From: Actinomycetes bacterium
GTDB lineage: Bacteria > Actinomycetota > Actinomycetes > Propionibacteriales > Nocardioidaceae
DNA: 38,449 nt
Assembly (NCBI GenBank): GCA_030432975.1
Contig: JAUILS010000007.1
Coordinates: 1-38,449 of the forward strand
Direction: 5' to 3'
Position 1 is the first letter of the stretch. Each line of letters opens with the position of its first letter. The notes beneath the pieces were generated by a model. The model did no database searches. It had not been told where the DNA came from and saw only the letters and a program-made list of their open reading frames with translations. Of this stretch, positions 30,162 to 37,668 are shown piece by piece. Made by a program: the position numbers and the translations under genes.

Positions 30162-31523
30162 TTACATGCCGTCGATGAGGCGCTGGACCCGCTCGTCGGT
30201 GGCCCGGAACGGGTCCTTGCACAGGACGGTCCGCTGCGCCTGGTCGTTGAGCTTGAGGTGCACCCAGTCGACGGTGAAGTCGCGGCGCCGCTCCTGGGCC
30301 TTCTTGATGAAGTCGCCGCGCAGCCGGGCCCGCGTGGTCTGCGGCGGCACGGACTTGGCCTCGAAGATCTTCAGGTCGTTGGTGACCCGGGCGACCGCGC
30401 CCTTCTTCTCCAGCAGGTAGTAGAGGCCCCGCTCGCGGTGGATGTCGTGGTAGGCCAGGTCGAGCTGGGCGATCCGCGGGTGGCCGAGCGGGAGCCCGTG
30501 CTTGGCGCGGTAGCGGTCGATGAGCTTCCACTTGATGACCCAGTCGATCTCGCGGTCGACCAGGCCCAGGTCCTCCGACTCGACGGCCTTCAGGCCCCGC
30601 TCCCACAGGTCCAGGGACCGCTCGATCACCGGAGTCGCGAGCTCGCGGCGGTCGACGAAGTCGCGCGCGCGGGCGAGGTACTCCTGCTGGATGTCGAGGG
30701 CGCTCGCCTCCCGCCCGTTGGCCAGCCGCACCTTGCGCCGCCCGCTGACGTCGTGGGCGATCTCGCGGATCGCGCGGATGGGGTTCTCCAGGGTGAGGTC
30801 GCGCATCACGACCCCCTCCTCGATCATCCGCAGGACCAGGTCGCAGGAGGCCACCTTGAGCATCGTGGTGGTCTCGCTCATGTTGGAGTCGCCGACGATC
30901 ACGTGGAGGCGGCGGTACTTCTCCGCGTCGGCATGCGGCTCGTCGCGGGTGTTGATGATCGGCCGGCTCCGGGTGGTGGCGCTCGAGACCCCCTCCCAGA
31001 TGTGCTCGGCGCGCTGCGACACGGCGTACGACGCCCCCCGCGGGGTCTGCGTGATCTTGCCGGCGCCGACCACGATCTGCCGGGTGACCAGGAACGGGAT
31101 CAGGATGTCGGCCAGCCGGGCGAACTCGCCCTGGCGGCCGACCAGGTAGTTCTCGTGGCAGCCGTAGGAGTTGCCGGCGGAGTCGGTGTTGTTCTTGAAC
31201 AGGTAGATGTCGCCGGCGATGCCCTCGTCGTGGAGCCGCTGCTCGGCATCCTTGAGCAGGCCCTCCAGGATCCGCTCCCCCGCCTTGTCGTGGGTCACCA
31301 GCTCGGCGACGTCGTCGCACTCGGGCGTGGCGTACTCCGGGTGGGAGCCGACGTCGAGATAGAGCCGGGCGCCGTTGCGCAGGAACACGTTGGAGCTGCG
31401 CCCCCAGCTGACCACCTTGCGGAACAGGTAGCGCGCCACCTCGTCGGGGCTCAGCCGGCGCTGTCCACGGAACGTGCACGTCACGCCGTACTCGTTCTCG
31501 ATCCCGAAGATCCGCCGGTCCAC
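30162..31523 (-). CDS. pafA: Pup-protein ligase PafA
   Basis: A 453-residue carboxylate-amine ligase related to glutamine synthetase. It uses ATP to join the C-terminal Glu of Pup to lysines of target proteins, marking them for the proteasome. Conserved parts: [11 protein letters not shown] with metal-binding Glu9, [15 protein letters not shown] with catalytic Asp57, [19 protein letters not shown], and the [10 protein letters not shown] block. Length and C-terminal domain are normal. GTG 31523 follows TAGGCT by six bases. A duplicated hairpin follows the TAA stop, so pafA probably ends its own transcript. Confidence 0.97.
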   Translation of the reverse strand: MDRRIFGIENEYGVTCTFRGQRRLSPDEVARYLFRKVVSWGRSSNVFLRNGARLYLDVGSHPEYATPECDDVAELVTHDKAGERILEGLLKDAEQRLHDEGIAGDIYLFKNNTDSAGNSYGCHENYLVGRQGEFARLADILIPFLVTRQIVVGAGKITQTPRGASYAVSQRAEHIWEGVSSATTRSRPIINTRDEPHADAEKYRRLHVIVGDSNMSETTTMLKVASCDLVLRMIEEGVVMRDLTLENPIRAIREIAHDVSGRRKVRLANGREASALDIQQEYLARARDFVDRRELATPVIERSLDLWERGLKAVESEDLGLVDREIDWVIKWKLIDRYRAKHGLPLGHPRIAQLDLAYHDIHRERGLYYLLEKKGAVARVTNDLKIFEAKSVPPQTTRARLRGDFIKKAQERRRDFTVDWVHLKLNDQAQRTVLCKDPFRATDERVQRLIDGM

Positions 31524-31529
31524 GGATAG

Positions 31530-31535
31530 AGCCTA
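31530..31535 (-). promoter_or_regulatory. -10 hexamer TAGGCT of pafA
   Basis: TAGGCT, then CTATCC, then GTG 31523. Confidence 0.55.
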
Positions 31536-31573
31536 CGGGGCGGGTGGGCCGTCCGGGGCGCGACGTGCGTGCT

Positions 31574-31603
31574 GGGTTCTTGCTGTTTGGACCCAAACAT
31601 CAG
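31574..31603. repeat. Palindromic 30-bp repeat, copy 1
   Basis: 27 of 30 bases match the copy at 32686-32715 in the same orientation. The core TGTTTGG-AC-CCAAACA (31584-31599) is a perfect seven-base-pair stem that extends outward to 31579-31604 with one mismatch and one G-T pair. It lies 16 bases past the stop of the nuclease-like gene. Confidence 0.85.
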
Positions 31604-31618
31604 GATTTGGGGCCAGAG

Positions 31619-32575
31619 TCATGCCGTCTTCGCCCAATCGTTGAACCCCGGGTAGGCCAACCAGCGGTTGAGCAGGCGCTGGCGCCCCGTCAGGGAGTAT
31701 GACGAGAGCTCGACCTCGCGTCGCCATCTTCTGAGGCGGCTGCTCCGGTGCGGGCGGCCCAGGACCCGGTCAAGCTCCTGGAGGAGAGCCACCGGGTGCT
31801 GGAAGAGGTCCTCGGCGACGAATCCCTGCCGCTCGAGGCCGTGCTCGCTCAACAGGCGCTGCCGGCGCAGGTCTCGCACGCGCTGCGGGCGCCGGCCATG
31901 CTCCTCCCCGTCGTACTCGTGCACGACGGACGTGCCGACCACCCACAGGTCGGCGCGCGCGAGCTCGCGCCCCGCGTCGTCGCGGATCACGAGCTGCGGC
32001 TGCACCGGCACGTCGGCGAACTCGTGGAAGAGCCGGAGCAGCGACTCGTACGCCGACTCCGAGCGCCCATCGGACCATGCGTGGGCCTGACGCAGGCGTC
32101 TCGCGCCGGGCCGCGACGTTGCCATCAGCGGTGCGAGGTCGTCGGGGGTCACGTGCCCGAGGTTCAGCGCTGAGTCGAGCATGGCCACGAGGTCCAAGAG
32201 CGCGAGATCACGCGCCGCCCGCAAGAGTGTCTCCGCCGCGCTGACGACGGGGAGCCCGTCGACCATCGCAGGCTCACCCAGACCGCACAGCCTCGAGTAG
32301 GTCAGTCCCGCCCGGCGGGGGTGGGAGCTGGCCGGTCCGGCGGCGAAGACCGGCGTCAGCGACGGCATCGCGGGCGTCGCCCACTCGCGCAGCCCTGCCG
32401 CCGTGATGTGGGTGAACGCCGCCCCGGCCGGCAGCACGGCCACGTAGGCAGCCAGGTCCTCGAGATGTCGAGACCGAGGCGTGCCGGGGGTGTCCGCGAC
32501 GTAGAGCCCATGGCTGACCCGTCGATAACCCACGCGTCGCACCTGTCCACGAACGATGTCGGGCGTCTCTGCCAT
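31619..32575 (-). CDS. AbiEi/DUF559-type nuclease-like protein
   Basis: A 318-residue protein of a family common and multi-copy in actinomycetes. The N-terminal part (ETPDIVRGQVRRVGYRRVSHGLYV) resembles the winged-helix domain of AbiEi-type proteins; the C-terminal part resembles DUF559/Vsr-like PD-(D/E)xK nucleases: SESAYESLLRLFHEF, DLWVVGTSVVHEYDGEEHG with EYDGEEH as the probable metal site, and a closing basic helix. Nuclease activity and a toxin-antitoxin role are not shown. ATG 32575 is used; a GTG at 32608 would add 11 doubtful residues. Two near-identical palindromes flank the gene, and it separates prcA from pafA, suggesting an insertion. Confidence 0.72.
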   Translation of the reverse strand: MAETPDIVRGQVRRVGYRRVSHGLYVADTPGTPRSRHLEDLAAYVAVLPAGAAFTHITAAGLREWATPAMPSLTPVFAAGPASSHPRRAGLTYSRLCGLGEPAMVDGLPVVSAAETLLRAARDLALLDLVAMLDSALNLGHVTPDDLAPLMATSRPGARRLRQAHAWSDGRSESAYESLLRLFHEFADVPVQPQLVIRDDAGRELARADLWVVGTSVVHEYDGEEHGRRPQRVRDLRRQRLLSEHGLERQGFVAEDLFQHPVALLQELDRVLGRPHRSSRLRRWRREVELSSYSLTGRQRLLNRWLAYPGFNDWAKTA

Positions 32576-32685
32576 GGGGGGAGCATGCCCCTGCGCTCGC
32601 CCACACACACCTGGGCCGCGCCCCTCCTGTGGATGGCGAACGATCGACGCCCAGTGATTGTGCGAGAACTACAGGATTCCGGCCC

Positions 32686-32715
32686 GGTTTCTTGTTGTTT
32701 GGACCCAAACAGCAG
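32686..32715. repeat. Palindromic 30-bp repeat, copy 2
   Basis: Same orientation as copy 1. The stem extends from 32687 to 32720, with about 15 base pairs including G-T pairs and two mismatches. It sits between the nuclease-like gene and the prcA stop, and could terminate prcA. Confidence 0.85.
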
Positions 32716-32756
32716 AAATCGCGACCCCACCGCTGCGGGATGTCCCCCGCCGGCGC

Positions 32757-33602
32757 TCACGCCAGCGGCGGGGCGATGGGGGGCTGGTCGTCGGGGCCGG
32801 GGGTGTCGGGGCCGGGGGTGTCGGGGGCGCCGAGGGCGTCGGTGGCATCAGGCGCCCCGGCCGGGTCGGCGATCATGGAGTCGTCGGCGGCGGGCTCCTC
32901 GGGGCCCCGGTCGCCCAGGAGGGCCACCAGCCGCTCCCCCACGATCCGGGCGAACTTCCGCGGCTGGGTGCGGGTGCGGTCGAGGACCGCGACCTCGAGG
33001 TGCGCCGCGGGGATCACGCGGTCGCTGCCCTCGGTGTGGCCGAGCGCGGTGACGGCGAGGCGTAGCGCGTCCTCGAGCGACATGCCGGGGACGAACGCGC
33101 CGCGGAGGTAGGTGGCGACCTCGTCGGCGGCGCCGCCCATCACGGCGAAGCCGTGCTCGTCGGCCACCTGGCCGTCGTAGGTCAGGCGGTAGACCTGGTC
33201 GTCGTCGGCGACGTCGCCGATCTCGGCGACGAACAGCTCCACCTCGTAGGGCTTCTCCCCTCCCGAGGAGAAGATCGTGCCGAGGGTCTGGGCGTAGGCG
33301 TTGGCCAGCCCGCGCCCGGTCACGTCGCGCCGGTCGTAGGCGTAGCCGCGCATGTCGGCGAGCCGCACACCGGCGATCCGGAGGTTCTCGAACTCGTTGT
33401 AGCGGCCCACGGCCGCGAAGGCGATCCGGTCATAGATCTCGGAGACCTTGTGCAGCGCCTGGGAGGGGTTCTCGGAGACGAACAGGACGCCGTCGGCGTA
33501 CTGCACGGCCACCACCGACCGGCCCCGGCCGATGCCCTTGCGCGCGAAGTCCGCGCGGTCCTTCATCAGCTGCTCTGGAGACACGTAGAACGGCATGCTC
33601 AT
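32757..33602 (-). CDS. prcA: Proteasome alpha subunit
   Basis: A 281-residue alpha subunit that forms the outer rings of the 20S core and docks the Mpa ATPase. The N-terminal gate segment is [19 protein letters not shown], followed by the proteasome fold ([56 protein letters not shown]). The core ends near residue 235; the last 45 residues are an Asp/Pro/Ala-rich tail with a PDTPG repeat from a 15-bp tandem duplication (32791-32820). It begins 16 bases after prcB. It lacks a catalytic threonine, as expected for an alpha subunit. Confidence 0.96.
   Translation of the reverse strand: MSMPFYVSPEQLMKDRADFARKGIGRGRSVVAVQYADGVLFVSENPSQALHKVSEIYDRIAFAAVGRYNEFENLRIAGVRLADMRGYAYDRRDVTGRGLANAYAQTLGTIFSSGGEKPYEVELFVAEIGDVADDDQVYRLTYDGQVADEHGFAVMGGAADEVATYLRGAFVPGMSLEDALRLAVTALGHTEGSDRVIPAAHLEVAVLDRTRTQPRKFARIVGERLVALLGDRGPEEPAADDSMIADPAGAPDATDALGAPDTPGPDTPGPDDQPPIAPPLA
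32791..32820. repeat. 15-bp tandem repeat in the prcA tail
   Basis: Two exact copies of TCGGGGCCGGGGGTG, followed by a partial third. They encode the repeated Pro-Asp-Thr-Pro-Gly unit. Confidence 0.85.
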
Positions 33603-33618
33603 GGTGACGACACTCCGC

Positions 33619-34452
33619 TCAGGTCAGGGCCGCGGCCGGGCCGTCGGGACGCGTCATCCGGCCGGCGATCACCCGGTCGGCGATCGCGGCCACCTCGTCG
33701 TCGGCGAGGCGGTGGCCGCCGCGCGCGGTGATCACGTGGACGACCGGGAAGATCCGGCGGGTCAGGTCGGGCCCGCCGGTGGCCGAGTCGTCGTCGGCCG
33801 CGTCGTAGAGCGCCTGGACCGTCGCGGTCACGCACTCCTCCTCGGTGAGGTCGTCGCGGTAGAGCTTCTTCAGCGACCCGCGCGCGAAGAGCGACCCGGA
33901 CCCGACGGAGTGGAACGCCGTCTCCTCGTAGCGGCCGCCGGTGACGTCGTAGGAGAAGATCCGCCCCTGGTCGGCGGCGAGGTCGAACCCGGCGAACAGC
34001 GGCACCACGGCCAGCCCCTGCATGGCCATGCCGAGGTTGGCCCGGATCAGCGCGGCGAGCCGGTTGGCCTTGCCGTCCATCGACAGGGTCGTGCCCTCGA
34101 TCTTCTCGTAGTGCTCGAGCTCGGTCTGGAACAGCCGCACCAGCTCGACGGCGAGACCCGCGGACCCCGCGATGCCGACGGCGGAGAACTCGTCGGCCGG
34201 GAAGACCTTCTCGATGTCGCGCTGGGCGATGATGTTGCCCATCGTCGCCCGCCGGTCACCGGCCATCACCACGCCGCCGGCGAACGTCGCCGCCACGATC
34301 GTGGTGCCGTGCGGCGCGAGGTCGCCGGCGTGGCCCTGGGGCACGGCCCGCCGCGAGGGCAGCAGGTCGGGCGCCTCGGCGGACAGGAAGTCGGAGAACG
34401 ACGTGGTGCCGGGTCGGAGGTACGCCGGCGACAGCCGGGGTCCGTCGGTCAC
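33619..34452 (-). CDS. prcB: Proteasome beta subunit
   Basis: A 277-residue catalytic subunit of the 20S core. Residues 1-49 are a propeptide removed autocatalytically at HG|TT, leaving Thr50 (HGTTIVA) as nucleophile. The core shows [16 protein letters not shown] with the charge-relay Asp and the Lys in IEKVFP, and [17 protein letters not shown], typical of actinobacterial PrcB. GTG 34452 starts three bases after the pup stop codon, so it is translated from the same message. It assembles with PrcA and degrades pupylated proteins unfolded by Mpa. Confidence 0.97.
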   Translation of the reverse strand: MTDGPRLSPAYLRPGTTSFSDFLSAEAPDLLPSRRAVPQGHAGDLAPHGTTIVAATFAGGVVMAGDRRATMGNIIAQRDIEKVFPADEFSAVGIAGSAGLAVELVRLFQTELEHYEKIEGTTLSMDGKANRLAALIRANLGMAMQGLAVVPLFAGFDLAADQGRIFSYDVTGGRYEETAFHSVGSGSLFARGSLKKLYRDDLTEEECVTATVQALYDAADDDSATGGPDLTRRIFPVVHVITARGGHRLADDEVAAIADRVIAGRMTRPDGPAAALT

Positions 34453-34455
34453 GGG

Positions 34456-34653
34456 CTACTCCCCGCCCTTCTGGATGAACGACTTCACGAAGTCCTCGGC
34501 GTTGGACTCCAACACCTCGTCGATCTCGTCGAGGATCGCGTCGACGTCGTCGTCCAGCGCCTCCTTGCGCTCCGCGACGTCGGTCTCGACGGACTCGTCG
34601 ACGCTCTCCTCGGCACCCGTCGACTTGCGCGGCTGCTTCTGCTCCTGGGCCAT
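34456..34653 (-). CDS. pup: Prokaryotic ubiquitin-like protein Pup
   Basis: A 65-residue, largely disordered modifier. It has the acidic central coiled-coil segment (DDDVDAILDEIDEVLESNAEDFV) that binds Mpa, in blocks known from the family, and the C-terminal SFIQKGGE. The last residue is Glu rather than the Gln of mycobacterial Pup, so it is ready for PafA without deamidation by Dop. ATG 34653 is seven bases after TAGGGT, whose TAG is the dop stop codon. It is followed three bases later by prcB. Confidence 0.97.
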   Translation of the reverse strand: MAQEQKQPRKSTGAEESVDESVETDVAERKEALDDDVDAILDEIDEVLESNAEDFVKSFIQKGGE

Positions 34654-34660
34654 GGCTCCG

Positions 34661-34666
34661 ACCCTA
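34661..34666 (-). promoter_or_regulatory. -10 hexamer TAGGGT of pup, sharing the dop stop codon
   Basis: The TAG at 34664-34666 ends dop and begins the hexamer; the seven bases CGGAGCC and then ATG follow. It would let pup-prcB-prcA be transcribed apart from dop. Confidence 0.55.
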
Positions 34667-36181
34667 TCCGGAGGACCGAGTCAGCGCGGTGAAGAGGGCC
34701 TCCGCGTCGTCGCAGCGGTCGAGCAGCGCCCCGACGTGCGCCTTGGTCCCGCGGAGCGGGTCGATGGTCGGGATGCGCTGCAGCGACTCGCGCCCGGGCA
34801 GGTCGAAGATCACGGAGTCCCAGGAGGCGGCGGCGATGCTGTCGGCGTACTGGTCCAGGCACCGCCCGCGGAAGTAGGCCCGGGTGTCCTCCGGAGGGCG
34901 GGTCACCGCGGCGGTGACCTCGTCGTCGGTGAGCAGCTGCTCGATCCGGCCGGAGCCCACCAGCCGGTGGTAGAGCCCCTTCTCCGGGCGCAGGTCGGCG
35001 TACTGGAGGTCGATCAGGTGCAGCTTGGCGTCGTCCCAGTCGAGCCCGTCGCGGTCGCGGTACTGCGTCAGCAGCTTGAGCTTGGCCACCCAGTCGAGCT
35101 CGCCGGCGCACTCCATCGGGTCACGCGCCAACCGGTCGAGCACCGACTCCCAGCGCTCGAGCACGTCGACGGTCTGCGCGTCGGCGTCGGCGCCGTAGCG
35201 GTCCTCGACGAACTTCTTGGCCTGGTCGAGGTAGTCCCGCTGGAGCTCCACCGCGGTCAGCTTGCGCCCGTCGAGGAGCGCCACCTGATGGGTCAGCGTC
35301 GGGTCGTGGGACACCGCCCGCAGCGACGCGACCGGCGTCTGCAGGCCCAGGTCATCGGCCAGGAACCGCTCCTCGATCATCGCCAGCACCAACGCCGTCG
35401 TGCCGACCTTGAGGTACGTCGACACCTCGGCGAGGTTGGCGTCGCCGATGATCACGTGGAGCCGGCGATATTTCTCCGGGTCGGCGTGCGGCTCGTCGCG
35501 GGTGTTGATGATCGGCCGCTTCAGCGTGGTCTCCAGCCCGACCTCGACCTCGAAGTAGTCGGCCCGCTGGCTGATCTGGAAGCCGTGGTCGCGGCCGTCC
35601 TGCCCGATCCCCACGCGACCGGCGCCGCACACCACCTGCCGGGACACGAAGAACGGCGTCAGGTGGCGCACGATGTCGGCGAAGGGCGTCGAGCGCCGCA
35701 TCAGGTAGTTCTCGTGGGCGCCGTAGGACGCGCCCTTGTTGTCGGTGTTGTTCTTGTAGAGCACGATCCCGCCGGCCCCGGGCACCTGCCCGGCCAGCCG
35801 CGCGGCCTCGAGCATCACCCGCTCTCCCGCCTTGTCCCACCGCACGATGTCGAGCGGGGTGGTGACCTCGGGGGTGGAGTACTCCGGGTGGGCGTGGTCG
35901 ACGTAGAGCCGCGCGCCATTGGTCAGGATGACGTTGGCGAGCCCGAGGTCCTCGTCGGTCAGCTGGCTCGGGTCGGCGACCTGCCGGGACATGTCGAAGC
36001 CGCGGGCGTCACGCAGCGGCGACTCCTCCTCGAAGTCCCAGCGGGCCCGCCGGGCGCGGGCCGTGGCCGAGGCGTAGGCGTTGACCACCTGGGAGGACGC
36101 GAGCATCGGGTTGGCGAGCGGCTGTCCCTGGACCGAGATGCCGTACTCCACCTCGGTGCCCATGACTCGCCGCACGCTCAT
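34664..36181 (-). CDS. dop: Pup deamidase/depupylase Dop
   Basis: A 505-residue paralogue of PafA that removes Pup from conjugates and, where Pup ends in Gln, deamidates it. It opens [16 protein letters not shown] with the metal-binding Glu, then has [16 protein letters not shown] with nucleophile Asp95, [19 protein letters not shown], and [19 protein letters not shown], shared with PafA. The family Dop-loop region between residues 40 and 80 ([19 protein letters not shown]) distinguishes it from PafA. ATG 36181 follows TAGGCT by six bases; the ATG at codon 7 is an alternative. Because Pup here ends in Glu, depupylation is its main role. Confidence 0.96.
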   Translation of the reverse strand: MSVRRVMGTEVEYGISVQGQPLANPMLASSQVVNAYASATARARRARWDFEEESPLRDARGFDMSRQVADPSQLTDEDLGLANVILTNGARLYVDHAHPEYSTPEVTTPLDIVRWDKAGERVMLEAARLAGQVPGAGGIVLYKNNTDNKGASYGAHENYLMRRSTPFADIVRHLTPFFVSRQVVCGAGRVGIGQDGRDHGFQISQRADYFEVEVGLETTLKRPIINTRDEPHADPEKYRRLHVIIGDANLAEVSTYLKVGTTALVLAMIEERFLADDLGLQTPVASLRAVSHDPTLTHQVALLDGRKLTAVELQRDYLDQAKKFVEDRYGADADAQTVDVLERWESVLDRLARDPMECAGELDWVAKLKLLTQYRDRDGLDWDDAKLHLIDLQYADLRPEKGLYHRLVGSGRIEQLLTDDEVTAAVTRPPEDTRAYFRGRCLDQYADSIAAASWDSVIFDLPGRESLQRIPTIDPLRGTKAHVGALLDRCDDAEALFTALTRSSG

Positions 36182-36187
36182 GGCCTG

Positions 36188-36193
36188 AGCCTA
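36188..36193 (-). promoter_or_regulatory. -10 hexamer TAGGCT of dop
   Basis: TAGGCT, then CAGGCC, then ATG 36181. Confidence 0.55.
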
Positions 36194-36232
36194 CGCGGGT
36201 CCACCGACCGCCGTCCGGCGCCGGCCCGCGCG

Positions 36233-36238
36233 TAGCCT
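36233..36238 (+). promoter_or_regulatory. -10 hexamer TAGCCT of the methyltransferase gene
   Basis: TAGCCT, then GGCGGC, then ATG 36245. It lies 40 bases from the divergent dop -10 box. Confidence 0.5.
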
Positions 36239-36244
36239 GGCGGC

Positions 36245-36886
36245 ATGGCGATCGGCGTGGCCCGGCTGTGGCGGGAGCAGGCCCTCCCCCGGCTGACCGA
36301 CGCCTCGCTGCGCGGTCACGACGTCGGCCGGCTCCGCGAGGAGACGTGCGCCGGCCTGCACGGCCGCGTGCTCGAGATCGGCTTCGGCAGCGGCCTCAAC
36401 GTGCGCTTCTACCCCGCCGAGGTCACCGCGGTCGACGCCGTCGAGCCGGCCGACGTGGCCTGGGCCCTCTCCGAGCGCCGGCGCGCGCGCTCCGCCGTGC
36501 CGGTGGCCCGCACGGGTCTGGACGGGCAACGACTCGAGGCCGACGACGCGTCGTACGACGCCGTGCTGACGACGTTCACGCTGTGCACCATCCCCGACGT
36601 CGACGGCGCGCTCGCGGAGGTACGCCGGGTGCTCAGGCCCGGCGGGCGGGTGCACTTCCTCGAGCACGGCCTGGCCCCGCAGGCCGGCGTCGCGCGGTGG
36701 CAGCGCCGGCTCGAGCCCGTGCAGCGACGCGTGGCCGGCGGGTGCCACCTGACGCGGCCCGTGCCCGACCTCCTCGAGGGCGCCGGCCTGGCGGTGGAGT
36801 CGCTCAGCGAGCAACCGCTACCGGGCCCGGCCGTCAACCGCCCCTGGAGCTGGCTCTTCCTCGGCAGGGCCGTCCGGTGCGGGTGA
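36245..36886 (+). CDS. Class I SAM-dependent methyltransferase
   Basis: A 213-residue Rossmann-fold methyltransferase. The SAM-binding motif I is VLEIGFGSGLNV near residue 40, with the acidic end of strand 2 at VDAVEPAD, motif III-like DAVLTTFTLCTIPDVDGALAEVRRVLRPGG, and RVHFLEHG. It resembles small-molecule methyltransferases of the UbiE/Coq5-like type; the substrate is unknown. It overlaps the metallo-hydrolase gene that follows, and the pair lies on the opposite strand to the surrounding proteasome genes. Confidence 0.88.
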   Translation: MAIGVARLWREQALPRLTDASLRGHDVGRLREETCAGLHGRVLEIGFGSGLNVRFYPAEVTAVDAVEPADVAWALSERRRARSAVPVARTGLDGQRLEADDASYDAVLTTFTLCTIPDVDGALAEVRRVLRPGGRVHFLEHGLAPQAGVARWQRRLEPVQRRVAGGCHLTRPVPDLLEGAGLAVESLSEQPLPGPAVNRPWSWLFLGRAVRCG

Positions 36887-37632
36887 CCTGGCTCGGGCAC
36901 GCGACCGTCGCCCTCGACCTCGGCGGGGCCAGGGTGCTGACCGACCCGCTGCTGCGCCGCCACGCCGGTCCGCTGCGCCGGGTGGGCCCGGCTCCCGACC
37001 CGGACGCCTGGGCGGGCGCGGACGCCGTCCTGGTCTCCCACCTCCATGCCGACCACGCGTCGGTGGCGTCGCTCCGGATGGTCGCCGACGTGCCGATGGT
37101 CAGCGGCCCCGCCAACGAGCGCTGGCTCGCCTCGCGGGTCGGGGCGCGGGTGTCCGAGGCCGCCGACGGCGCCTGGGTGCCGGTGGGCCGGGAGGTCGAG
37201 GTCCGCCTGGTGCGCGCCGACCACCACGCCCGCCCGATGCCCCACCGCCCCAACGACGCCCACGGCCACCTGGTCCGCGGCCCGGAAGCGACCGTGTGGT
37301 TCGCCGGCGACACCAGCCTCTACGACGACATGGCCGGGCTCCCCGCGCTGGCGGAGGGGCGGGTCGACCTCGCGCTGCTCCCGATCGGCGGCTGGGGGCC
37401 GCGGCTGTCGCCCGGCCACATGGGCCCCGCGGAGGCGGTGGAGGCCTGTCGCCGGGTGCGCCCGCGTGCGGTGATGCCGATCCACTTCGGCACGTTCCAC
37501 GCCCAGGGCATGCAGCTGGCCAGCCTCGACTGGATGACCCGGCCCGCCCGGCAGTTCCGCAAGCAGCTGGCCGCCGCGTGCCCCGACGTACGCCTGCTCG
37601 ACGTCGGACTGGGGGGCTCCGCCGACCTCTGA
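36877..37632 (+). CDS. Metallo-beta-lactamase-fold hydrolase (UlaG-like)
   Basis: A 251-residue MBL-fold protein beginning MRVTWLGHATVALDLGG, as in the UlaG/YtkL-like branch. Metal ligands lie in VSHLHADH (HxHxDH), DHHARPMPH, GDTSLY and a later MPIHFGTFH. The branch includes lactonases, phosphodiesterases and N-acyl-phosphatidylethanolamine hydrolases; LLPIGGWGPRLSPGHMGPAEA resembles the latter group. GTG 36877 overlaps the methyltransferase stop by 10 bases; GTG 36883, overlapping by GTGA, is equally possible. The two genes are surely co-transcribed. Confidence 0.88.
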   Translation: MRVTWLGHATVALDLGGARVLTDPLLRRHAGPLRRVGPAPDPDAWAGADAVLVSHLHADHASVASLRMVADVPMVSGPANERWLASRVGARVSEAADGAWVPVGREVEVRLVRADHHARPMPHRPNDAHGHLVRGPEATVWFAGDTSLYDDMAGLPALAEGRVDLALLPIGGWGPRLSPGHMGPAEAVEACRRVRPRAVMPIHFGTFHAQGMQLASLDWMTRPARQFRKQLAAACPDVRLLDVGLGGSADL

Positions 37633-37668
37633 CGTGACTCGTCGGTGCGGACGACCCAGCGGTGACCG

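Noticed and set aside
34172-36235. 687-codon plus-strand open frame opposite prcB, pup and dop
   Set aside because: It is a shadow of three firmly identified genes with no recognisable domain.
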